Shown piece after piece: positions 13,401 to 25,400 of a DNA stretch of 64,000 nt. The notes beneath the pieces are model-generated. The model was not told the DNA's origin. It saw only the letters and a list, made by a program, of their open reading frames with translations, and did no database searches. The DNA comes from Amphibalanus amphitrite. Taxonomy: Eukaryota > Arthropoda > Thecostraca > Balanomorpha > Balanidae. Where the stretch lies: assembly GCF_019059575.1 (NCBI RefSeq), contig NW_024881593.1, forward strand, positions 1 to 64,000. The letters are read 5' to 3'. Each line of letters starts with the position of its first letter. Within the stretch, counting starts at the first letter, position 1. A program made the position numbers and the translations under genes.

Positions 13401-16400
13401 GGCTCTAAATCTGCGTAGTTCTAGCCGTACGTTCCGGGTTAGCTAAGGTCAGAAATTAGGTAACATTCACCAGGGACAGATAAGGGCAGCGAGTTGTGTG
13501 GCAACCACTGTTCGGGTATGTTTCTGTTAAGGTGGTGGATTATTTCCGAACGTTTATTTCTGTGCTGGTGACATGTGGCTTTGTAATGGTAAGAAGTGCA
13601 CCATTTGTGAAGTGCTTCGTTTTTGCATCGTTGCCAAAGTCATCATTCAATATCGTGGGCGTTCATGCGGGACTACCACCATGAAGATACGTGCTCCAAT
13701 GCTGGCGAGGCGTGATTGTATGCTTTTCTGACCTAGTTCTTCTCTTCGCAGGTGGTGTAGACGGCGGCATGCCAATGTCGCTGCGCCTCCCACGGCAGAA
13801 GGTCGATCAGGAGATCGCCACGCCGCGCAGTCTCGAGGAAGGGGACCACCTGCGGCTGGGGCACACACGCCACAATGCCACGTTCAGACTGCGAAAACTG
13901 CTGCGTAACCCGGACCAGCAGCACGAGAAGTCCGAACAGGAGTTCAGCGCAGCCTCCACCGGCTCCGCTGACTTCGAACTGCAGGAGCTACAGGACCTGC
14001 TGCAGGAGCAGCCGTCCTCCAGCTCGCGGCGTCAGGACCGCTTCCGCTCCCTGTGGAAGGCGCAGGACCTGGAGAACAGTCTGAAGCAGATGCTTCGAGT
14101 TGCTGGCTGCTCTCTCCGCATCCTGGAGGCAGTCAAAGAGGAGGACAATGAGCGGATGCTGGCGCTGTGCACTGGCGATGAACTGACTCTGGTGGAGGAG
14201 GAGGTGGCACTGCTCTCCGGCTGTCTGTTCGGTCGGCCGAAACTCGTCAAAAAGCTGCTGAAGAAGGGCGTGTCGGCGGCGGCAGCAGACACGGATGGCC
14301 GCTCGGCGCTGCACTTGGCTGCTTTCTCGGGAAACCTGGAAACGGTGCACTGCTTGGTGAAGCACGGCGCCAACGTGAACGCCTGGGACGCGGCGCAGTC
14401 AACGACGCCGCTCATCTGCGCTGCCGCTGTGAGCTCGCCCGAAATTGTGTCATTTCTGATCGCCAGCGGTGCCGACGTGAACGCTGGCCTGGACCCCAGT
14501 GATGAGACGGCGCTGCACTACGCGGTACGCGCCAACTCGTATGCGTGCGCCGAGCTGCTGCTCAAGGCCGGCGCTAAGACGAGCGGTGCGGGAGCGCGCA
14601 GTGAGACGCCGCTCCACGTCGCCGCCGATTATGGATTTGACAAGTGTCTGGGCCTCCTGCTGCAGCATGGCGCTAAAGTGGACTTGGTGTGCGGGACTGC
14701 GTGCAAAACGGCTCTGCACCTGGCAGCCGAGGACGGCAGTGTGGGATGCGCCAGGCTTTTGCACGATCACGGAGCGCGGCTGGACTTGACCACCAATCGT
14801 GGTCAGACTGCGCTGCATCTGGCGGCCAAATCGCAGTCGGCGGAGCTGGTTGAGCTGCTGCTCTCGTGGGGTGCCGACATTAATGCGCGCGATAGTGACT
14901 TACGCACTCCGCTGCACTGCTGTATCGGTAAGCAGTGCCGGTCGCTAGATGTCATCAAGGTCCTCGTCAACCACGGGGCACTCATCAACGAAGGAGACAC
15001 CGCAGGATACACTCCTCTGCACGTGGCAGCCATCAACCAGTTTTCGAGCTGCGTGGAGCTGCTGATGGACCACGGTGGCGACGTCACACTGCGGAACAAG
15101 GGTGGCATCTCGTGCCTGCAGCTCATCAAGCACCGCACGCCCTCTGTGCTGGCCAACCTTCCAGACCGCTTCAGTCGCGCAATTCTGTTCTACGAACGGG
15201 ATGGAGTGCTTAACAACAAGTTCGCAGAGCTCAAGATAAATTTCAAACCTCTGATGTCGCAAGCGAAGGGTGAATGTCATTTCCTGAAGGCGCTGATCGA
15301 TATCGATCAAAAGCACCTGCTTAAGCACCCGCTGTGCGAAAGCTTCTTGCACATGAAGTGGATGAAAGTGCGAAAGTTTTTGTTTGCAAATGTGATGTAT
15401 TACCTGTTATTTTGTGTTCTTTTGAGTGTGTACGTTCTAGGTACGTGTCAGGACAATTGCTACAACATCGGGCGCGGCTTGGAGCTGAAGCTGTGTAACA
15501 GTTCTCAGGAGGCAGACCCTAGGAGGATTAGACTTCTGTTCAGGCAGTGTGTGAAGAAGGATCACAGCCTGATATTGAACTGTGATGCGGCACAAACTGG
15601 CACTGTGTCTTTCCCGGATGCGTGCAGATGCATCCACTCTAGTTTTCAGCGACTCTCGGTAGACTCGCCATTCTTTTACACGAACCTGTGGTACGTCTTG
15701 CTGCTGTTCAACCTCACTATGGCTGCCAAAGAGATCTTCCAGCTTGCGCAAGACCCGCCACAGTATTTCCGCAACCCAGAGAACCTGGCTGAGTGGGCAC
15801 TCATGCTGTTTCTGGTGCTGATTGGCACTCCTGTGCTGGATTACATAGACACGTGGCAGAAACATTTGGGCGCTCTGTCCGTGATCATCTGCTGGTTTGA
15901 GCTGATGATGCTAGTTGGCCGGTTGCCTCGACTCGGGCTCTACATTCATATGTTCTCGAAGGTCCTGAGGGACTTCTTTCAGTTCCTGTTGGCCTATGCT
16001 TCGCTGGTGATCGGTTTTGCCGTGGCATTCGCCGTGCTGTTCCCACACTATCCACCAGTAGGGAATCCTTTGCGAAGCTTTCTGAAGGTTCTGGTGATGA
16101 TGACTGGTGAGATAGAGTTTGCTGACATGTTCTATCCAGAAGAAAACGACGGTTCTATTCTGAACCCTACCGCATCGCTGGTTTTCACTGCCTTTCTGTT
16201 CGTCATGACAATCATCTTGATGAACTTGCTGGTTGGTCTGGCCGTTAGTGATATCCAGGGCCTGCAGCGTACAGCTAAGCTTGGCAGGCTTGTACGGCTC
16301 ACTGAGCAGATGTCGCACATCGAGTTCACGCTGTTTTCCAAGGTGATGACGCGATTGCTGCCGGAGAAGGTGTTTGCGTGTATCGCCGAGATGGCCCTCG

Positions 16401-19400
16401 TGTCGCCGTCTTCGTACCGTTACACGCTGGTGCTGCGGCCCAATGATCCCAACGACACACGGCTGACTCGCGACATCATGAACTCGGCCTGTCGCGTCGC
16501 CAAGAAGCACGCCGAGAAAGAGTCGCACAAAATGTCCGGCAAGCAGCGGCAAATTTCGTCACTGTCTTATGACGTCGACCTTTTCCAGTCTGTTGTCGAA
16601 GAGCAAACCGATGGAGACTCGGACAAAGAATCTGCAGTTCGTGACATGAAATTGAAAACACTCGAGGCCAAAATTGAAGTGGCTCAGTCGGCGCTCGGTA
16701 CACTCCTTCTCGAGGTTCGGGCCATCGCCCAGGGACTGAACAAGCTGAGTGAGAGCCACGGACTGCCGCCGGTACGGGTGCCCCGTGCTACGGTGGTACG
16801 CGCCAGTCGCAGTCTGGACGTGGAGGCCCGGGACGGACGCGATGATGCGCCTGTGAACGGTGACGCTGTGGGGCGTGGGCCGACCACCCCTAGCACTTCA
16901 TTGGATGAGGATTGATTGGGTGCTTCTTGTCGTGTCCACTCCGCTGATGAGGGAAACGGACATGGTTAGTCATGTTTATGTTGACTTTTTCCGACTTGTT
17001 TAAATTTGATTGGGCAGCACTGGCAGTGTGTATGCAGTAGTTCACGCACCATCTTGTGTTTCACTACAACACCTAACGTAAGGTTTTATTTGCTGAATAT
17101 GTGTGCGGTTTCTTAGATGTGTGTTGTTTTCAGGCAATCCCCATGCTGTGTGTTGTGTAACTGTCGATTTGCATTTACTCCGTATATGAGACACACTTTT
17201 GCTCGCTCCTTTGTGATGCAGGAGGAATGCTGCCCACCTGAGCTTTACCATCATTTGCTACCGTGTAACATTGTTACCTAAGTGAATGTGCAATAAACCT
17301 ATAATCTCTTTCATGCGTTTGTAATCAACAGAAACCAGGGCCTAATCTTACCAATGCCGTAAATAGGATTTCGCAGCACTGGCCGGAGTTTACGGCACTG
17401 ATACCAATGATATCATTTTTATTTACATCCAGCTTATCCTGTCCAATGATTTTGGTAGCGTTAATGATAATTAATGTTGCCTAAACGAATAAATAAGCGA
17501 ATGTAGAATAGTTCTGAATGTTACCAAATGCCGTGAATGCGCATTCACGGCATTTGGTAAGATTGGGCCCAGGATAAGCAGGATTCACGGTCGCTGTTCT
17601 TACAAGTGGAAGCATCACATAACGCTACATCATAGAATGCAAAGCGAACCTCGAGCTGGTCATGTCTCGGATGACATAGGCGTCGCCAGACATTTTCGGT
17701 TGGGGGGGCAAAATCAAGTTTTGTGTTAAATCTTGCCTTTCCCCAGCCGTTACTCACTCGTTTTACATATCATTCGACGCGCAATGGTGCGAGGAATCCG
17801 ATGGTGACAAAGTTTTCCTTCTAGCTATAGCATGTATTTAAAAAAAAAAAATCAAAATTTTGAAATTTCTGGACAAAAACGACCGTTAGAATTACAGTGG
17901 CTGCGATTGCCGACGCACTGCAGAGGGCCCCTGTGCAGACTCTTGTCGCTCATGATCATTACCCAGAAGAAGGTGAAAAACGCTCCATTTGAATCGGATC
18001 ACCTCGCTAAAACCTCCATTCACGCATGCATGCCCAGGTTTTACGTGAAATGCATAGGGCTTATCCCAGCCGCCGATTGTAGCTAAGAATTGGGCATTCG
18101 GCGGAGACTGAGAGAGAATGTCGGAAGTGTGAATCGGAAGTACATCATTCATCCTTGCTGCAGTGAGAAGAAGTGTTTTGTTCACTCGAGTGTGAACAAA
18201 AAGTTTCTGGTTTTTCGAGTAAAGGGAAGCGCTGCAAACGCGACCAAAAATATTTAACGGAACCAAAAGTTACGCACGGCATAGCGGCAAGGGATCCCTT
18301 AGAGATAGGATTGCGACTTCCAGGCCATTTCAGGCCACTGAGGGTCAGTGTGGACTCTCAGAAGCCTGCTTAGGATCCCGGAGATCGGCGTGGGTCACCC
18401 CAAATATTTACGTGTATGTGGTGCTTTAGGGCTTTCCGAGCCTAAGGTGGGCCCGGAAAGCCCTTTAGGGCACACGAGCTTTCAGAAGCCAGTGTGGGCG
18501 GCGGGCGCTAAGAGACTAGGCCCAGGGTGAGCCTGGAGCCCTCGAATAACAGTGTGAACCGCCGGGGTCTGTGTCGAATCCTTAACCCGCGCCCCACTGG
18601 GGTCTGTGTATAACACGCCCTACTGGGGGGGGGGGGGGGCTATTCATAGCCCCCCCCTCCTAACTCCAAAACTACTGGGCCGATCGTCAAAATTCAAACG
18701 GCGTCTGATAGCCCCAGAAAAACTGTCGAGCGAAACCTAATTTCATTGACCTCGAGGTCACCGATGACGTCACAGGTCAGGTCAAAGTAAAAATTATTAG
18801 CATTTTGGCTTGTTCACATTTTGGGCTCTGGCCGCCGTCTTACAAGTCAGATCAGGCTAATTTTTGGTTTCCACACTCGTGAACAGATGTTCTAGATACC
18901 TTGAGGGTGCCGAACTTGTAATTTGATTTTCAGGTCAGGGTCAGGTCATCACAGGTCACGAAAATATTATATCATGCGCCGGTCACGTGACACATGTTTT
19001 ATGGTCCATTTAGGCCATAGATTTCGAATTTGATGTCGTCTGTGTCATTCGAGGTCATTTTGAGTCGAATTTAGCCTAGGTCAGGTCACTTTCAGGTCAA
19101 AAAAGGTCAAATTTTGAAGTTAAAATTTTTCAACAAAAAAGGTGTCTATTGGATGCAGTTTGAGCTCAGGAACACGATGGTGCCATTTATATTGGTGTAC
19201 GATGTCAAATACGTACTGAAAAATTGATTTGAAAAATTAAAAATTGTGAATTTTTTGCAATAATGCGTATAACTTGGTCATTTTTGAAGATATTTAGCTA
19301 AAACTTGCTAGAGTTAGTCATGAACATGCGTTCTGTCACATATATTCCGGTTTTTTAGAAAAGTCAAAAACTTTTTGAAAAAAAATATAAAAATATAAAT

Positions 19401-22400
19401 TTTGAATATTATTATACACAATTTTCGAAATTTTCAAAATTTTGAAAATCCGAGATGGCAGTTTGATAGCGCGGTCAATTCTGAGTCCTTTCATGCAAAG
19501 AAATTGGATCTAGCTTAAAAACTGAGCTCTTGGGAGCGATTGCCGTGGTTCAATGTTTTGCGTCGAAATCGGACGAACATGACGTCACTCTGACGTCATT
19601 TCCGGCCGACCTATGGTAGCTACGAAGTTCAAATTTTGACACAAGGTGTCAAATTGATGCAGCCGAAGGTACCGAAAGTTTCGCGTCGATCCGTCAAGCG
19701 GTTTGGAAGTTATTGCAGAAAAACGGGAGGGGGGGCTATAAATAGCCCCCCCCCCCCAGTGGGGCGCGGGTTAAGGACCCTACGTTGGTAGGGACATAAG
19801 AAACATGTGTTGCGGCCCTCAGAGGGACACGTGAGTTGTGACCCCTCAGATGCCGGGTTGGGGTTTAGTAAAGTCTGTCGCCTCAAAAGTTCGGCTGAAT
19901 TATCATAGGCCAGTTGAGGTTTTCAGAAATTTTCGAAGACATCCTCAAAGATTCGTGTGGCCCTTCAGAGGTCTACGTATGTATAATGTTCTCAAAGATC
20001 CCTGTATGGGCCCTCTAGAGAACATGGACACCAGTGGGACTCTCAGAGGCCGGTTTGGGCCCTCCGAAAGCTTCTTAGAGCTCAGTGGAGCTCCTTAGGA
20101 GCCTGTGTGAAAAGCAGGCTCATGAGCCCTGCGGCACTTGAACGGTACTTGTGCCTGTCGCAGACATTTGACGAGAGTTGAGAAAGGCCCCGAAGATTTC
20201 GTGTCACGCTTTGAACGAAAATTATGTGTCAGCACTCCAAAATTTATGAAAATCAGCTACAAAATGTAATACAGAACCAACTAGGAACATGACATGAATC
20301 ATGGCATTGACATTTCCGAGTCTGGAGTCGGAGTCTTGAAGATTTTGGTGACTGCGACTCTGACTTTGGTTTGAACTGCACGCTCCAACAGAGTCTGACC
20401 TCACAGGCATTCTCAGAAAGGTACCCCCATTTTTTCCCCGACTCCAAAATCTTATCGGATCTGTATCGATCTCAGGGGGTGCCCGGTCCGAGGTTGGGGG
20501 GGCAAGCTGCCCCGCTTGCCCCCCCGTGGCGACGCTAATGCAGTCGGATGTAACTTCTAGCAGAAACAAAATGAGTAATAAAGGAAACACTTGACGTTCG
20601 TCTCAATATCTTAGGCACTAGGCAGTTAACAATAGCGTGCTTTCTGCATTTCCCACGCTCGGTAAAAGCGGGCTTCACGCCATGGTAGTGCCTATAGCGG
20701 ACACAAACTTACGAATCAGATGCACTTATAACTAAGGCATATTTCGCACTTCGCAGTTTTATGCAACCCAGCCTGAAAATGTTTCCAAGCGAAATCGTCA
20801 TACCCATCCTGCACGTTACAATTTACATAAGGTGTCGGTCGACACTTGGGCGGCGGTGACCTGCACAGTTGGGGCGCCCAAACTCATCATCGCCTAGTGT
20901 TGTGGCGATAAGGGAAGCAGGGTTCCAGCAGGGACCGTGGACAGACTTACGCACGATTTGGAGGGCACCACAATCGCGTAAATCAGTGTCAATTGGCGGT
21001 TTCACTACGACCCGACCGGCGCGGCAGCAGAAAGCCAATAAGTGGCATATACAGTTCACCACCAGTGGTATGACTTAACCCTCGCCCGTAAACGGCGATC
21101 TGCCACCTTCGCCCATGCAGGGGGGGGGGGGGGGGTTGGTGCGACCCCCCCTTGGCGTTTGAAAACGGAGCGTCGTAGAGCTTAGCGGAAAAGACCAACG
21201 GATTGCTCTCGCCGAGATCTCGCGATTGGTGGTATATTTTTTGGTCCTAGGTCAACATTTGGCCTACTTTTGACCGGTCAAAGGTCAAATTTTCGAAAAA
21301 AAATAGACTTTTTCAACTTTCCGCGGCAATTGCGGGAAAACGGTGGGAGATATCGACTTGAAACCTTCACTATCGTGTTCCTTGATCAATTCTCTATCGT
21401 TTGGTATGTATTTCGTTTCCTTAGCTCTAAAAATGGCGCGTTGGGAGCGCCGGAAGTCGGCAAGGTCACAGTCGGCGGCAGAAATTCGAAAAATCAAAAT
21501 TTAAATTTTTGAAATCTGATTGTATTTTTGGATTTGGGAGGTCCATTTGCTCCCTATAGAAGCTAATATTGCTGCATATTCCCATTGAGGTGACAAGAAT
21601 TAGCAAAATAGTGGTTCGGGCGCTTTTCAAAAATAGTACCGGACGCTGTTCCTCTTGTGACGTCATAGCTCCGTGACCTGACCTGACCCGGTCAAGTTTC
21701 TTATACCATATGATAGCCAATACTTGCCCCAACATGCATGGGAAGTTTCATCACGATCCATCAACCGATGTCCGTACCACCGGCAGGAAACCTCGGGCGT
21801 TGGCACTCAGTTTGTGAAAATCCGGCCGGAGGCTGTTCCCTTTGTGACGTCATAACTCGGTGACCTGACATGACCCGGTCAAATTTTTTCATCAAAAGAT
21901 GCGCAAGGTTTGCCCCATAAGGTACCCAAAATTTGGCGGCGCTGCGCGCCGCCGTTTTTGCACTATTTCCGAAAAGCCTCAGGGGGGGGGGGGGGGGGTT
22001 GCACCAACCTCGCCCCCTACATGGGCGAGGGTTAAACCCAACACCTGCGTATGAGGTGGCGTCACGACACCGTACTCCAGAGAACCCCTAGCCTGCTGAC
22101 ATCTGACCTGACTTGACCTGACTACCCCCTTTGACCTATCCCTGACCCGTCTGCTGGCAGCAGGGCGATGTTCTGTAACCTGAAACCTCCCTGACCTGAC
22201 CTAACCTGACCCGTCCTCAGGGTGCCGCTGTCGGCCTCCCAGTCGGTCTCCGAGCCCGACTGGGAGCAGTTTCTGCAGGAGACGGCCGCCATGATCGTCC
22301 AGGAGCAGTCGCCCAAGCGGCTGATGGAGGTCCGCGCCCGACTCTACGAGCTCATGGTCCACTGCATCCCACCGGACGTCATATTCAAGGTCAGTGCCCC

Positions 22401-25400
22401 GACGGACGGATGGACTTGTGATGGTGGTGGTCGGGATAGGGGATAAGAGGCTCTTAGGACGGATGTGGTTGTCGCGTCGATTTAGTTGTGGATATTTTTA
22501 AAGGTCAGCTTTGTCTGACTAACCGTTTCTCTAAGAAGCTTTTTGCCCTCACGCAGTTTTAATCCAGCTGATCCTATCGTACATGACATTTTAGCTCGTC
22601 GTACGTTAGTGGTGCAGTTATCTATCCAGTTCTGCTGGTTGTGCGGCGTTGACATCCGATGCCTCTTGTAGTCTTCATCACATGCGCCATGACTTTGTCA
22701 ATGCCTTAATCTTTCTACAAATGAAGCCTCTGTTCTTCTCGCGCTGCACAGTGAACAGTGAACGTCACTGTCGCCGCGAAAATTGTGTCTTCGCTTCCCT
22801 CGCGAGACCTTACCGTTGTTCACGCCCACCGCGCACCGTCCCAGGAACCAACAAAGAGTCTGCCCCGGGGCGCGTCATCCCGGCCTGTCCCGCACCCTCT
22901 GCCAATCTATGAGTCCCTGAGCGGGGTCGGTGGGGTCAGTTGGGCCGTCCGCTGGGGGCGGCCCCTGTCGCTGCTGGCACCGTCCCCACTCCAGGGCCTC
23001 GTTTCATAAAAGGAATTACTTACGGCGTTCCGTTAATTATGCCAGATTTGGCGTATTTGATGCCAATTCGGTTTCATAACCCGCGCCCTGGTGGGGGGGG
23101 GCTATTTTTTGCCCCCCCCTCCAGACTTTTTGATATATCTCCAGAACCGCTGCGCCGATCGTCACCAAACTTTCAGTACCCTCCCGGACATCAATTTTAC
23201 ACATTGTGACCAAAAAATTTTCCAAAGGCTATGATAGGTTGGCCGGAAATGACGTCAGAGTGACGTCATGTTCTGCCGTTTTCGACCCAAAAAAGGGTTT
23301 CGCGGGAAGAGCTGTCAGGCCTATAGCTTTGCAAATACAGAAAAATGATAAAGACATAAAAGCTGTAGAATCAACAGGGCTACAAAACTGCTATCTCGGA
23401 TTTTTGAAATTTTTGGATTTTGACCCCCAAAAATCAAAAAATAATTTTTTTGCATATAATTATCGAAAAATCCAAAAAGTTTTTTGAATTTCGCAAAAAC
23501 CGGAATATATGTGATAGTCCTTACCGCCTTCCATCCACATACCAAATTTGAGATCGATACCTCTTTTTTTTGGCGAAGTTATAGCGAAAAAACTGTTCAA
23601 AATTGATGACGTCAAATTTTCAAACTCAATTTTTAGCAATTCTAGACCCCGTAGCGCAAAACAAAGACCACCATTAGACTCCCCGTGACGAGCTGCATCG
23701 AATCAATACCCATTTTATGCAAAACTATCAACTTTAAAATTTGACCTTTTTTGGCCTGACCTTGACCTGACCTTGACCTGAACTTCACCAGAAAGTGACC
23801 TAAGCCGTACCTGATAGTCTTATAACCAATACCATTGAGTTGGAAATGAAAAATTGGCCATAAAACATGCATCACACAACCTTAGTAAAGTTGGGCTCAT
23901 GTGACCTGACCTGTGACCCTTGGTGACCTGACCTGTGACCTGACCTGGTATTGTCAGTGACCTCTAATAGTAATATATCTACTAGGCAACTGACGCCCTA
24001 TCGCTGATTCTCGACAAAATGCGTTTTCCTCGGTGTTATAGCGCATTCCCTAGAATACCCGTGAACGGTGAAACATTTCATCTTTGACCTGACCTGTGAC
24101 GTCATCGGTGACCCCGAGGTCAATGAAATTTGGTTTTCCTCGACAAATTTGACAGGCCTTTCGAACGCCGTTTGAATTTTGCGGATCCGTCCAGTAGTTT
24201 CGGAGATACGAGGGGGGGGGGGGGCAAAAAATAGCCCCCCCCCCCCCACCAGGTCGCGTTATAAACAGACCCCACCAGGGCGCGGGATAAAGCTGGAGAC
24301 TGGAGTAATTCACGCCATCGAAAGTACGGAGCTTCATTTACGGCAAATGCTCGATTCCGGACCAATTGATGCCATTTGGGTTTCATAAAACGACGTAATT
24401 AACGCCAAATATTTTATCAAGCTCTTGATATCAGTGGTGTAAACTACGCACAAAAATGTTGCGTGATTTTGAATTAATGTGAAGATTCGAAGCTAATTTT
24501 TAATATATTTTATAATGTTGAGCCCGGTGAGGAAGAAAGAACAGCCAAAATGAGAAAAAGAAACTGCAAATCTTCTGTACCAGTCGCTTTTTGTGGCCAC
24601 TATCGGAATTTTGTTTATTCGCCGCGCCGCGCCACTTTCGTAGTTAGGCACTTCTGCTTAGCTGGCTTTCTGCTGTTTTTAATATATTGTTTTAATAAAG
24701 GATGGTCATCAATATCAATTTTGTTTTTTCATACATAATTTTTAAGATTTAAATTCAACATAATTGTTTTATAAATTCTCGTAAAAAAATAAGTGTTGAC
24801 ATGAAATTGTAATTTGTAGGACGCTTGATAAATTACGGTAACTACGCAAATGTGCTTAGTTACGGAGGTGTAAACAATTCCAGTTGTGGCTTTGTGAAAC
24901 GGATTTATTTGCGCTCCGTAGTTTGAAAGGGTGTGAATTACGGAAAGGTGTAAGTTACGGCAGAGTTTTATGAAACGAGGCCCAGGAGACAGAGCGTGCC
25001 CAGTGGCCGGCCCGCCCCTCCGACGGTGCCAGCCGGACACGCGGTGCAAGTTATGGGCTAGAACGGCGCTGCTGCCGGCCTATTTAAACGGGAATGGCCG
25101 TGAAACGAGCTGGCTTCTCTGGAATTCATAATTTAGCGAAACGCCTGAATGCTCGCCCCAGAAATGTCCAGATATACGGTGGACTGCGTGGTGTTATGAT
25201 TCTAATACGCAGTGCTAGAGCTTTAGTTTGCTCACTAATGCCATTATCCAGTCATAATCCAGCCAAGAATATTTATCCATCCATCCAGGCCAAGTTGGGT
25301 GACCTTGTACTGGTAGCCCCGACGCCTTTGTCCACGTGAGTTTGTGACGCATGGTCCTCCCTGAGTGAGCTGCAGCTGCACGGCCCGTGTCAGCCGGCCA

